This document shows, one piece after another, positions 23,300-35,000 of a stretch of DNA of 64,000 nucleotides; the first letter of the stretch is position 1; the number at the start of each line of letters is the position of its first letter. Source of the stretch: Symbiodinium natans (lineage: Eukaryota > Sar > Dinophyceae > Suessiales > Symbiodiniaceae); assembly GCA_905221605.1 (NCBI GenBank), contig CAJNDS010000722.1, forward strand, positions 1 to 64,000, read 5' to 3'. Under the pieces are notes generated by a model. That model did no database searches. It saw only the letters and a list, made by a program, of their open reading frames with translations, and was not told the DNA's origin. A program made the position numbers and the translations under genes.

Positions 23300-24790
23300 T
23301 TTCTGCTGGCAGGCGCGGTACTGAGGGGCCTTGGACCCTTGCCGCGCGCGCGCTCGGGCCGCGGGAAACGCTGGCAGGCGCGACACAGGCGTCGTTTGGG
23401 CTGGCAGGCGCGGTACTTAGGGGCCCTGGACCTTTGCCGCGCGCGCGCTCGGGCCGCGGGAAACGCTGGCAGGCGCGACACAGGCGTCGTTTTTGCTGGC
23501 AGGCGCGGTACGTAGGGGCCCTGGACCCTTGCCGCGCGCGCGCTCGGGCCGCGGGAAACGCTGGCAGGCGCGACACACCGTGGACCTTTGCCGCGCGCAC
23601 GCTTGGGGCGCGGGAAACGCTGGCAGGCGCGACACAGGCGTCGTTTGCGCTGACAGGCGCGGTACTTAGAGGCCCTGGACTCTTGCCGCGCGCGCGCTCG
23701 GGCCGCGGGAAACGCTGGCAGGCGCGACACAGGCGTCGTTTGGGCTGGCAGGCGCGGTACTTAGGGGCCCTGGACCTTTGCCGCGCGCGCGCTCGGGCCG
23801 CGGGAAACGCTGGCAGGCGCGACACAGGCGTCGTTTTTGCTGGCAGGCGCGGTACTTAGGGGCCCTGGACCCTTGCCGCGCGCGCACTCGGGCCGCGGGA
23901 CACAAGCGTCGTTTGGGCTGGCAGGCGCGGTACTTAGGGGCCCTGGACCTTTGCCGCGCGCGCGCGCTCGGGGCGCGGGAAACGCTGGCAGGCGCGGTAC
24001 TGAGGGGCCTTGGACCCTTGCCGCGCGCGCGCTCGGGCCGCGGGAAACCCTGGCAGGCGCGACACAGGCGTCGTTTGGGCTGGCAGGCGCGGTACTTAGG
24101 GGCCCTGGACCTTTGCCGACCGCGCGCTCGGGCCGCGGGAAACGCTGGCAGGCGCGACACAGGCGTCGTTTCTGCTGGCAGGCGCGGTACTGAGGGGCCT
24201 TGGACCCTTGCCGCGCGCGCGCTCGGGCCGCGGGAAACGCTGGCAGGCGCGACACAGGCGTCGTTTGGGCTGGCAGGCGCGGTACTTAGGGGCCCTGGAC
24301 CTTTGCCGCGCGCGCGCTCGGGCCGCGGGAAACGCTGGCAGGCGCGACACAGGCGTCGTTTTTGCTGGCAGGCGCGGTACTTAGGGGCCCTGGACCCTTG
24401 CCGCGCGCGCGCTCGGGCCGCGGGAAACGCTGGCAGGCGCGACACAGGCGTCGTTTTTGCTGGCAGGCGCGGTACTTAGGGGCCCTGGACCTTTGCCGCG
24501 CGCGCGCTCGGGCCGCGGGAAACGCTGGCAGGCGCGACACAGGCGTCGTTTGGGCTGGCAGGCGCGGTACTTAGGGGCCCTGGACTCTTGCCGCGCGCGC
24601 GGTCGGGCCGCGGGAAACGCTGGCAGGCGCGACACAGGCGTCGTTTGGGCTGGCAGGCGCGGTACTTAGGGGCCCTGGACCCTTGCCGCGCGCGCGCTCG
24701 GGGGCTCGCGAAACGCTGGCAGGCGCGACACAGGTGTTGTTTGCGCTGGCAGGCGCGGCACTTAGGGGCCCTGGGCCGTTGCCGCGCGCG
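23300..24790. repeat. 95-bp GC-rich satellite, ~15 copies
   Basis: Direct copies of a 95-bp unit containing GGCAGGCGCGACACAGGCG, CGGTACTTAGGGGCCCTGGA and a GCCGCGCGCGCGC core. Most copies are near identical. Variants concentrate at the three bases after CGTCGTTT (TTT, GGG, CTG, GCG). Some copies are truncated, for example around 23,579 and 23,895. Arg/Ala-rich open frames on both strands are repeat artefacts. Confidence 0.95.
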
Positions 24791-24796
24791 CACTGT

Positions 24797-26775
24797 GCAC
24801 CGACCCTCTAAGTAGTACGCCGGGGACATCCGGAGCTTCTTCCGTGGCTGGAAAGTCGACTTTTCTAGTACAAATAGTACGCCGCGGACACGCGGAGCTT
24901 CCGTGGCTGGAAAGTCGACTTTTTGTAGTACAGACGTAGTACGCCGCGGACGCCCTGGGCGTCTGAAGACACCGCACATAGCATGGTAACGGACATCTGG
25001 GCGCCTGAAAAACGCCGCAAATAGCATGGTAGCGGACATCTGGGCGCATGAAAACACCGCAAATAGCATGGTAACGGACATCTGGGCGCATGAAAACACC
25101 GCAAGCAAATATCATGGTAACGGACATCTGGGCGCTTGAAAACACCGCAAATAGCATGGTAACGGACATCTGGGCGCTTGAAAACACCGCAAATAGCATG
25201 GTAACAGACATCTGGGCGCTTGAAAACACCGCAAATAGCACGGTGACGGACATCTGGGCGCTCGAAAACACCGCAAGTAGCATGGTAACGGACATCTGGG
25301 CGCTTGAAAACACCGCAAATAGCATGGTAACGGACATCTGGGCGCTTGAAAACACCGCAAATAGCACGGTAACGGACATCTGGGCGCATGAAAACGCCGC
25401 AAATAGCATGGTAACGGACATCTGGCCGCTTGAAAACACCGCAAATAGCACGGTAACGGACATCTGGGCGCTCGACGTCTGGGCGCTTGAGAACAGCGCA
25501 AAGAGCATGGTAACGCTTGGAAACACCGCAATTAGCACGGTAACGGACATCTGGGTGCTTGAAAACACCGCAAATAGCATGGTAACAGACATCTGGGCGC
25601 TTGAAAACACCGCAAATAGCACGGTGACGGACGTCTGGGCGCTCGAAAACACCGCAAGTAGCATGGTAACGGACATCTGGGCGCTTGAAAACACCGCAAA
25701 TAGCATGGTAACGGACATCTGGGCGCTTGAAAAACACCGCAAATAGCATGGTAACGGACATCTGCGCGCTCTGCACCGACCCTCTAAGTAGTACGCCGGG
25801 GACATCCGGAGCTTCCGTGGCTGGAAAGTCGACTTTTCTAGTACAAACGTAGTACGCCGCGGACACGCGGAGCTTCCGTGGCTGGAAAGTCGACTTTTTG
25901 TAGTACAGACGTAGTACGCCGCGGACGCCCTGGGCGTCTGAAGACACCGCACATAGCATGGTAATGGACATCTGGGCGCCTGAAAAACACCGCAAATAGC
26001 ATGGTAGCGGACATCTGGGCGCATGAAAACACCGCAAATAGCATGGTAACGGACATCTGGGCGCATGAAAACACCGCAAACAAATATCATGTTAACGGAC
26101 ATCTGGGCGCTTGAAAACACCGCAAATAGCACGGTAACGGACATCTGGGCGCTTGAAAACACCGCAAATAGCATGGTAACAGACATCTGGGTGCTTGAAA
26201 ACACCGCAAATAGCACGGTGACGGACGTCTGGGCGCTCGAAAACACCGCAAGTAGCATGGTAACGGACATCTGGGCGCTTGAAAACACCGCAAATAGCAT
26301 GGTAACGGACATCTGGGCGCTTGAAAAACACCGCAAATAGCATGGTAACGGACATCTGGGCGCTTGAAAAACACCGCAAATAGCATGGTAGCGGACATCT
26401 GGGCGCATGAAAACACCGCAAATAGCATGGTAACGGACATCTGGGCGCATGAAAACACCGCAAATATCATGGTAACGGACATCTGGGCGCTTGAAAACAC
26501 CGCAAATAGCATGGTAACGGACATCTGGGCGCTTGAAAACACCGCAAATAGCATGGTAACAGACATCTGGGCGCTTGAAAACACCGCAAATAGCACGGTG
26601 ACGGACGTCTGGGCGCTCGAAAACACCGCAAGTAGCATGGTAACGGACATCTGGGCGCTTGAAAACACCGCAAATAGCACGGTAACGGACATCTGGGCGC
26701 TTGAAAAACACCGCAAATAGCATGGTAACGGACATCTGGGCGCTTGAAAACACCGCAAGTAGCATGGTAACGGAG
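24797..26775. repeat. 42-bp satellite with ~976-bp higher-order period
   Basis: Many copies of a 42-bp unit (ATGGTAACGGACATCTGGGC, then GCTTGAAAACACCGCAAATA). Each of two large blocks starts with the same non-42-bp leader (GCACCGACCCTCTAAGTAGT; at 24,797 and 25,773), which itself holds two ~64-bp subrepeats with CGTGGCTGGAAAGTCGAC. Because 42 is a multiple of three and the unit lacks stops in several frames, both strands show long open frames (a 14-residue repeat such as MVTDIWALENTANS). I regard these as artefacts. Confidence 0.95.
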
Positions 26776-26834
26776 TTCCGCGCGCGTGAAGACACGGGGA
26801 TGTTTTTGTCTTTTCTCGTCGACAACCTCGCACA

Positions 26835-27150
26835 CGCAGAGACACACACACACACACGGAGAGATACAGACACAGACACAGCCACAGACACAGACGCAGA
26901 CGCAGACAGAGACAGAGACAGAGACAGAGACAGAGACAGAGACACAGACACAGACACAGACACAGACACAGACACAGACACAGACACAGACACAGACACA
27001 CACACACACACGGACACAGACACGGACACACACATACACGAGCAGAGACACACGGACACACGGACACACGGACACACGGACACACGGACACACGGACACA
27101 CGGACACACGGACACACGGACACACACACACGGACACACACACACACTTT
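26835..27150. repeat. (CACAGA)n / (CACACGGA)n microsatellite
   Basis: CA-rich hexamer and octamer repeats in consecutive blocks. Confidence 0.92.
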
Positions 27151-27882
27151 GGCTTGGCATGAACTGATGCAGTGATCACGGTACCAACATGTACCAACCA
27201 CCAGACCCACAACACACTCAAGAGGAGTCAAGAAGAAGGGAAGAAAGAAAAGGAGCATGGTTGCCTGCCTCGGGACTTCAGGGTACATGATGTCACAAGC
27301 AGTGTGGTATCCCACTCTACATGCAGGTACGTCCAGGTGATCAGCCTGGATATCCTCCCAACTCATAAGCAGCTTCATTGGCAGTGAGCTTATGAGCGGG
27401 TCACTGCCCCCTGCAAATGGAAAAGTCCGTCACAGCGATCACCATGTTCAGGCGTTTACACACACACACGCCCCGAAGGGCGAAAGGACGCGAAGAAGCA
27501 AGCAGGTGTCAGCAAGCCAGTCATGAACAGCAACAAGAGAGGAGGCAGAGACAACAAAACAGGAACGACACCAGGAGGCAACAAGAAACGCGAAAACAAC
27601 AAAACAGGGGGTCAGACAGCAACATGGGAGGACAGTCAATGACATGTCTGTTTAAGGATTCCGGATACCTTGAGCGCGTGCCTACCTGGTCCTCCTACCT
27701 GCACATGCACAGACGATCTACCTGCACTCCTAGGGAAAGCACATGTTCAGCAAGCTGTCTCTACTGATCAACACACACACACAGACACACACACACATTC
27801 ACACTCACACTTACCCACGCACTTACTCGCGCACCTCTCTACTCTTTCTCAATGGATAAATTTGCATGTGGGGTGATCCGGT
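27151..27882. other. unassigned; contains (CA)n at ~27,770-27,800
   Basis: Nothing coding is recognised. The stretch is purine-rich around 27,470-27,610. Confidence 0.45.
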
Positions 27883-28135
27883 CCTTTAATTATTTGTCAA
27901 TGAATTAATTGAATTAATTATCAATTAACAATTAATTACTTCATGATTAATGAATGATTAATGAATTACTTAAATATTAATAATTAATTCATAATTACTA
28001 ATTAATCAACAAATTAATAAGTAATAAATAAATAAATTAACAAATAATTAATAATCAAATTATAGTAAACCATAAAAAAAAAACTATTAATCAATAATGA
28101 ATTAATAATTCATTATTATTTCATTAAGACTTATA
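27883..28135. repeat. AT-rich TAATTAAT block, right
   Basis: About 250 bp of the same irregular TAATTAAT composition as 22,222-22,907, on the inner side of the right 45-bp inverted repeat. Confidence 0.88.
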
Positions 28136-28202
28136 TGATGTTGCAAATCATGCTTAGGCTCCTCTGCCACCCCTAGGGGTTGCAGCAGGGCTATAGAGAT
28201 GC

Positions 28203-28430
28203 CGAAAACTGGAAAACCAAACACAGCCAAAACCAACAAAAAACCAAAAACTGAAAAACCAAAAAAACAAAACCAAAAAAACCAAAAAAAAACAAAAAAA
28301 CCAATTTTGAGGAACTTTTCGATGTAAGGGCTGATAATAAGCCACTTCCAGGAGTTCCCCAAAATTGGTTTTTTTGGTTTTTTTGGTTTTGGTTTTTTTG
28401 GTTTTCCAGTTTTTGGTTTTTTTTGTTGTG
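28203..28430. repeat. fold-back element (imperfect ~85-bp inverted repeat)
   Basis: The left arm (about 28,228-28,318) is A/C-rich and the right arm (about 28,352-28,430) is its near reverse complement. Matching blocks include CCAAAAACTG, CAAAACCAAAAAAACC and CCAATTTTG. The loop is about 33 nt. This could form a long hairpin, as small fold-back transposons do. Confidence 0.8.
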
Positions 28431-28438
28431 TGGGTATA

Positions 28439-28496
28439 ATGAGTTCGCTGCGAGAAAGCAACAAAAACGCAGCGGACTCATTTTACCTCCAAACCT
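28439..28496 (-). repeat. 45-bp inverted repeat, right copy, with a small hairpin
   Basis: 28,452-28,496 is the exact reverse complement of 22,005-22,049. A second hairpin joins ATGAGTTCGCTGCG (28,439-28,452) to CGCAGCGGACTCAT (28,468-28,481), with one mismatch and a 15-nt loop. Confidence 0.85.
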
Positions 28497-28560
28497 TATT
28501 ATATTATATTATATATATATATATACATACGTATGTGTATGTGTGTATATATCTATATGG
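28497..28560. repeat. (TA)n tract outside the right inverted repeat
   Basis: TATTATATTATATATATA with a TATGTGTATG stretch, mirroring the TA-rich tract at 21,834-22,004. Confidence 0.85.
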
Positions 28561-28573
28561 TGCAGCGTCGCTG

Positions 28574-28579
28574 CCCCCG

Positions 28580-28623
<44 letters not shown>

Positions 28624-28660
28624 AACCTCCTCGCCCCCCCCCATGAACCCCCCCCCCCCC
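28574..28660 (+). repeat. poly-C tract (C42) and C-rich run
   Basis: An uninterrupted C42 at 28,580-28,621 is followed by shorter C runs, just before a telomere-like tract. The exact length is likely to be unreliable in the assembly. Confidence 0.9.
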
Positions 28661-28724
28661 CAAATTCTTTCCCCAACCCTTTCCTCTGTGGTTTGGGCCC
28701 CCCTGTGGGGCGGTGTGGTTGGGG

Positions 28725-29018
28725 TTTGGGTTGAGGGTTTAGGGTTTAGGGTTGAGGGTTTAGGGTCTAGGGTTTGGGTTTAGGGTTTAAGGGTTTAGGG
28801 TTTAGGGTTTCGGGTTTAGGGTTTCGGGTTTCGGGTTTAGGGTCCCCGCCCCGCCCCCCTGTGGTTTGGGCCGCCCTGTGGGGTGGTGTGGTTGGGGTGT
28901 GGGTTTGGGTTGAGGGTTAGGTTTAGGGTTTAGGGTTTAGGGCTTGGGGCTTAGGGTTTAGGGTTTAGGGTTTAGGGTTTAAGGTTTAGGGTTTAGGGTT
29001 TTAGGGTTTAGGGGGAAC
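28725..29018 (+). repeat. interstitial telomere-like repeat
   Basis: Two blocks of TTTAGGG with TTGAGGG, TTTCGGG and TCTAGGG variants, G-rich on the plus strand. They are separated by a GGTTTGGGC/CCCTGTGGGG spacer that itself occurs twice (about 28,688 and 28,863). Confidence 0.88.
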
Positions 29019-32000
29019 CATATATATGTACCCCCCCCCAAAGATCTACATGTTTTCATGGGTTGTCGATGCGAAGCTGGAGATTTGCTTGAGGGATCCC
29101 TAATCCTAAAGAGCAGTTTTGTAACCTTACGGGGCTGAAATCTTATTCGCTCATCCTAAACGCGCTCGAAGGAAAGGCTGGTGAAAAGGTGCTCCAGTCC
29201 CGATCCCGCGTGGGGTCTGGCTTGCTGGGATGGGGTGGCCTTTTGCCTTCCTCTGTGTGCGGGGGTTTGAGGGACTGAGTCTTGAATTTTCTGGTTTTAG
29301 CGTTTACTTATCGTTCATGGCAGAGTCTAAGGTTTGAGGGCTGGCTTTAGGACTGGTTGCGTAGGGTTGCTCCTACCCCTACGAGACCGTACCAAAGGGG
29401 GACGAAGGGAAGGCCGGGAAGAGCACAATCTTCACGCTTCGCTCAGCTTTGCACCTTCTCTCCGTAGTACGGAACCGGCGCCTTGTCAGAATGTCAAAAG
29501 CCCAGAGCCCAATGTAGGCACGAAATGCCCCCCAAGCCTCGCAAGCGTAGACCCGAAGCTCTTCTGGAAGTATGGAAGTGATCACCTGCGACACCATGTC
29601 AAAACCCTTGCTGTTCAAAGCCTGGGTCCAGTATGATGTTGAGAGACAGAACTGTCCCAAAGCGACTCTGCTTCCGTTGCATGATATAGTCTGACAGGCA
29701 TATGTGGTATAAGGCCCCGGCGTTCTGCAGATTGCACACGGTAGCCCTGCAGAGGGCAATTCCAACGCTGGAGCTCAAGCAACGCAGCGCATTGCAAAGT
29801 GACAAGCAACTGCCTTTAGCGTGTCAATGCTTGGCACTGCCTCCAGATGTAGCTCAAGAATGACACGCGACTGGTGTCCCAAAGCGCCTGGAAAGTGAGT
29901 CGAGTTGGGTCTCCTTCCTAAAGGTCCGATCCGCCTGTGCACCCAAGAAGTGCCACGGTAGTTCTGCAACTCGTCCAGCCAAGGCCGCCTGCGCTCCACG
30001 AATCACAATGATCACGTGTGGCTCCTGTTGTAGTCGCTTGAGACTCTACTCACTAGCATGGACCATCCTGCACCGCTCCGGTCACGTTGGGTTGGGATTT
30101 ATCGATTTATCCAACACTACAGACTGCGAACCCTGTCCCCTGTCTCTGTCGAGAGGAGAGTTTTCCACATCTGCCCCCGTTGTGTTGGCATGCTGTTGCT
30201 CTCCGGCTATTCGGGGGAGTTCCTAAGGCCTTCGCTTGCCCAACATCCGTGATCTGAGCTTGGGGCTACTTCCCAGCTCCTCTTGTCGGGTTAACCCACC
30301 CTAATGGTGGTGCACGGTTTCCCGGCGCAGGTAAGTCTTGTAGGGTTCGGCCATCTTGTGTAATGCTGCCGAACGGGCTAGACTAGATTGGCGATACAGT
30401 CACAGAGGCCCTCCAAGCCTGATCCAGTGCGGTGCGGTGCTGCCTGTCCAAGATGACAAACAGAAGTGCCGCACAGCACAATCTCATACATTTGCTTGCT
30501 GCATCGAGCGCTCAAAGCGGGCTTCAGAAAAGTCTGAGACACTTCCGGCGCACGAGGAGCAGGGCATTCGTATACCATTTTGTAATTCTGGGCAAACTCT
30601 GCGCATAGCATCGTGGCTACAATGCCTACATGCATGTCAGGCATGGCGGCATCATAGCACGTCTGCTGTGGAAATTCATCGGACGTCGTTTTGAGAATTC
30701 AACGCCACTTTTGTCATTTGATAAACTGGACGAAGGATTTCGTGTCCGAAGGTGGACATGATGGGCCTGCTGTTGGAGGGTCCTACTGCTTCGCAAACGC
30801 AATGATGTTCGCAGCATGCTTGCAAACTTTGTTCACATCGGAGTCGGCATTGCACCGTGCGGTTCCAGCTCTGAGGTTTGGCTTGGTTTATTGAGAAACA
30901 TCTATTCGAAACGTTTCCGAGGCTCCTGAAAAGCCCTGCTCGTAAGTCCCCGCACATCCCCGAAACGCATCACGACGCCTCGAAATCCATGGGGTTTCCA
31001 CAACGCGTGCAGCATGTACCAATAGTGGAGACTACTACAGTGCTGCGCCCAGCATACACGACGGCGTACACAGCATGACGTGGTTTTCGAGGGCCTTGCC
31101 AGCTCCAAGAAGTGCAGTACTAGTGCCACTGCCAGAAGCCAGCGCCATCTGCACAGCAAGAGAAACTATCAGCTTATCCTCCCATGACCGCCTCTCTGCA
31201 GTCCCTGTGGCCACATTCACATGGAGCAGGAGCCGACTGAACATATGGAAACTGTGCACACAAGTTGTGAAGAGCAGCCAGACAGGGCCAACTCTAGATC
31301 AGCAATTGCTGAGAACTTTGACAAGCCCTGCGCCTCGAAAGCCCGCAGCATACCAAGCTGAGCAAGCCGAAGGTGAAGGCCAAACCTGACACCGTTCTAG
31401 CACAGCCAACGTGTGCCTACTTCAAAGAAGAAACATGCGACAAAAGGTGGAGAAAAGGTGCAAGGCATTCCAAGAGAATCGCTAAACACAGAGCTGCTGC
31501 ACGCACAAGCCAATCTGAGTTCAATCTCATGGCTGGTGACTCACCCGGCGCCGGTGAGGACCGAGAGCCAGAGAGGGAGATGAACATCAAGAAAAGAGCG
31601 AGAGCGCCAGAAAAAGAGAGAGAGAGAGAGTGAGAGCAAGACATGAAAAACACCTTACAGGAATTGCCATAATCCTAAGCCTACGCAAACACTAGTCACG
31701 CTACATTTCAATCCATTGAGAAGTGGCTTTTTGACCTTTCACGAGGCTTGTAATCTGAGTCCCAAGCTGCGTGTGGCAAAACGGGGCGAGCACCGGACGG
31801 CCTCGAGCACCGGACAGCCCCAGCCCGCAAAACATCCAAAACCATGAAAATCCTTGAAGTCGAGGTTGCCATACCATCCAAATGCTTTCCATTCGTATAA
31901 AGATTCGTAGATTACCGTAGGTGTTCGAGCTTCCACTGTGCCGCTACCGACTGCCAAGCCAAACAAACGAATAAAATGCAAAAAGGTCTTGACCAAGAAC

Positions 32001-35000
32001 AGCACCGGCAACTGCGAGCCATGGTGGAACGCAGCAAATCAAATGCACACGCGGCACACCTTGTGCAACCTTTTTACTGTAAGGCAGCAGCCATCCCCAG
32101 CAAAGCACAAATGGCGATCATGCTGGTGACGCTGGCAATGATGATGAGGCCTTGAGAGCTCGACAAGGTGCAGAGGGACATTCTTTTGTTGGGGGGTGGA
32201 GGGTGGCAGGGGTTCCTTCGCAGGCATCGCGGTTTTGAGGCTTAGCATGTTAAGGACTGGCTTAGCGAGTCAGGCCGAAGTCCCCGTTCAGGCTCTGGTT
32301 TCGGATGCTGAAATCCAACAATTTGATCAAGGATCGTCCAACACAGGCTGTTGGGGCATGAACGGAAAGACTCAGCACACGAAGTGTTGCAGAGCCCGGC
32401 CGCACAGCACATGAAAAGCGCCAAGTATCCTGCCGACTGCTCTCAAGGGTGATGCCTCGGCAGCCAAGCAGCAGAAACAGCAAAAGAAAACGCGAAGAGG
32501 GCACAGCTGCTCACCGGTCAGAGCACTTCTCTCAGCATCTTCCGGAGAGCACATCTGAGCACATCTGAGCACATCTGAGCACGTGGGCAAAGATTTGGCG
32601 GAGCTCGCTGGCATCTGGCTGCATGGCCATGTAGACGCCCACCTGAGAGCAAGTGTCGAAGTGTCGGAGCTCAAAGAAACATCTCTTAAATTTTAAACTC
32701 AAAAGGTCGCGGCCGCTGCGGGTGCATAGAGCACCAGGAGGGCCAGGGCCCTCTTCACGGCATGGCCATCTGCCAGCCGCCTGAGAGTGGAGCTCGAACT
32801 CAAGAGCACTCTGACTCCAAGACGGACACGGAGCAGCAACGACGCGGCGTTGGGAAGCAGGAAGCCGAGGGATGCGGCGTCGCCACCACCAGGAAGCCCA
32901 CACAAGCCATGCACCAACCCCACGGCACATACACACCTGAGTCACGCCTGCACGCTCAGCGTGCCGTGTAGTAGGACATCCGACATCTTCCGACACGTAA
33001 GGCTGAAACCTTCCTGCAGAAAGTGGGATGGTTGCAGGCCTGCAGCAGACCACTGGCGGACTCGCGAAATGTGCTGAGCCACATGGCTTTGCGCGGACTG
33101 CCCCTTCCGGCCAACAATCCTCCGATGCCTCGATCATGCCAGCTGAGGAGGCAGAGAAGCGCGGGAAGCACTGGAGGTGTCGTGGCCTGGCAAGACGACA
33201 AAACAAGAAGACGAACAGCCGAACAGCCGAACAGCTTGTCAGAAGAAAAGCTAAAGGCATGTCCCGGCATGGTTGGGCTCTTTCGGTTTCTTCGGCTTCT
33301 GTCGACTTCTTCAGTGCTTGACTGCATGTCGCATAGTTCATATAGTTCGCTCACCGCGCATTGGAGGGCCCCCCTCACCTAATACAATGGCGCGATAAGG
33401 CGCGATCAGCTGCCAGAAGCGAAAAGCTCAAGAAGGTGAGGCAAAAGTCCGTACAGGTAGAAAGATACAGGCGGCCGAGGACTTCACAGAAGAGTCGAGG
33501 AGAGCACGGGGTCCCCTGCATCATGTCAGGAGGCCGGCCAAAGCCCACTCGCTGCTGTTGGCAGAGTTTGTAGGGTTTTCATTTGCAGCGGCGTACTCAT
33601 GCGGAAACACAGAGACAGTGGCGCACTTTAAAAGTGATTCTCAATTAATCCCTTTTACCCCTCCAACAAGCGTGCAACTTGCAACTCCCAAAATTCTGGC
33701 AATCGGCCGGAGAAAGGATGAGCTCCACGGCCAGCAAGGCGACGGAGAGCCGCTCCAGGCCTGCAACCACACAGAACGACGGATCACCATGTTGTCATCA
33801 GATGTGATCGCATGCGTGTCAGAATCCTTCCCTTCACCATCCTTCGCCCTTCATCTTTCTTCTTGCAAACTACGAGTCTCTTGCCCGCTTGCGCCACTGA
33901 CACACGTGAGGCGGGCGCACCCTCGGGAGCTGCGTCGACCATTGCCGCCGTCATTGTGGAGGAAGCACCGGGAATGGCTCCGTACAAGCCAACAATGCAG
34001 ACTGCCTGAGGGAAGCTGCTGAGCGGATCTAATGAATCTCAAGACCACACGTCGCCATCCAAAAAAGCAGACATCCACCAAGCTTCAAGCAATGATGTGG
34101 GCATGCCTGGAACACCATGCTTGAAGCAAAGGACGCTCTTGCAAACATTCTGGGTAAACCGCAGCAACTCGGGCTAAGGCCAGCCCGAGCCTGTGCCACA
34201 GGCTGAGGCTGTGCCGAGAAGACGCCTTGCAACATCAACAGTGCGAGCATGTGCGCGAGCCCTATGTGAGTCCTGTGTGTTCAAAATTGAGACCACGCCC
34301 AAGACAGCCCTGCCTCACGGGCAGAACAAGGCCGAAAGCTGCAGCCTGAAGTGTTGTCAGATCCCTGCAGAGCCTTAAGAGGTGAGAGGCCCTGAGCAGG
34401 AGACGGCCACTGCAGCCAGCAGCCCGCAGAGTGGCCCAGGGCTCCGACCAGCCTGACCCCGAACTAGAAGCCGACGATAGAAGCCAGAAGCTGGCATGAA
34501 TCGGAATCCTCCCAATCCAGGGCCCGGCACCGCGTCTCGCAAAGGCGCGTCTGGCACATGTTGGAGGAAGGCCTCCAAAGCAGCGCAAGCGAGGAAGAGG
34601 TCCAAAAGCATGCGCTCAGAGCGGTGCTCAGAAGGTCAACTCTCCATTTCCTCTGTAAGGCGCCTGGAAGCCGACGGCGCCCAAGCTCAAGCTCGGCAGG
34701 GCAAACTGAGTCAGTGAGCCATGTGACCCCCGAGATGTTCTTTCAGAGAGGGCTTTGTTAGACTCCCCGCTGCTAAATGTCAATGACAAATGGTCTTCAA
34801 CCTTGTAAACCACTCAAATGGAATGCCAAGAGTGCGACAGTCAGCAGCCTTGGAATGAGCATGTGCTGACACGTTTAATTCACGTGACAACAAAGTCGGC
34901 GACAACAATTTCAGGTGGGGACTTCTCAAATGACACGTTAGCGTTTGCAAAAGGAGCCTTCGCATCGCCTCCTCCTCCAATGGATGTTCGAAGATTCCTT

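Noticed and set aside
23223..24815. Arg/Ala-rich open frames on both strands over the 95-bp satellite
   Set aside because: Translation simply repeats the satellite; frames shift every copy because 95 is not a multiple of three.
24762..27221. Minus-strand open frame of 819 codons, and others across the 42-bp and CA-rich repeats
   Set aside because: The frame is open only because the 42-bp unit is divisible by three and lacks stops. The translation is pure repeat and continues into CA/CAGA microsatellite.
32532..33341. 269-codon minus-strand frame as a gene
   Set aside because: Cys/Arg/Trp-rich with no recognisable domain and overlapped by several comparable frames on the other strand. Not distinguishable from chance.
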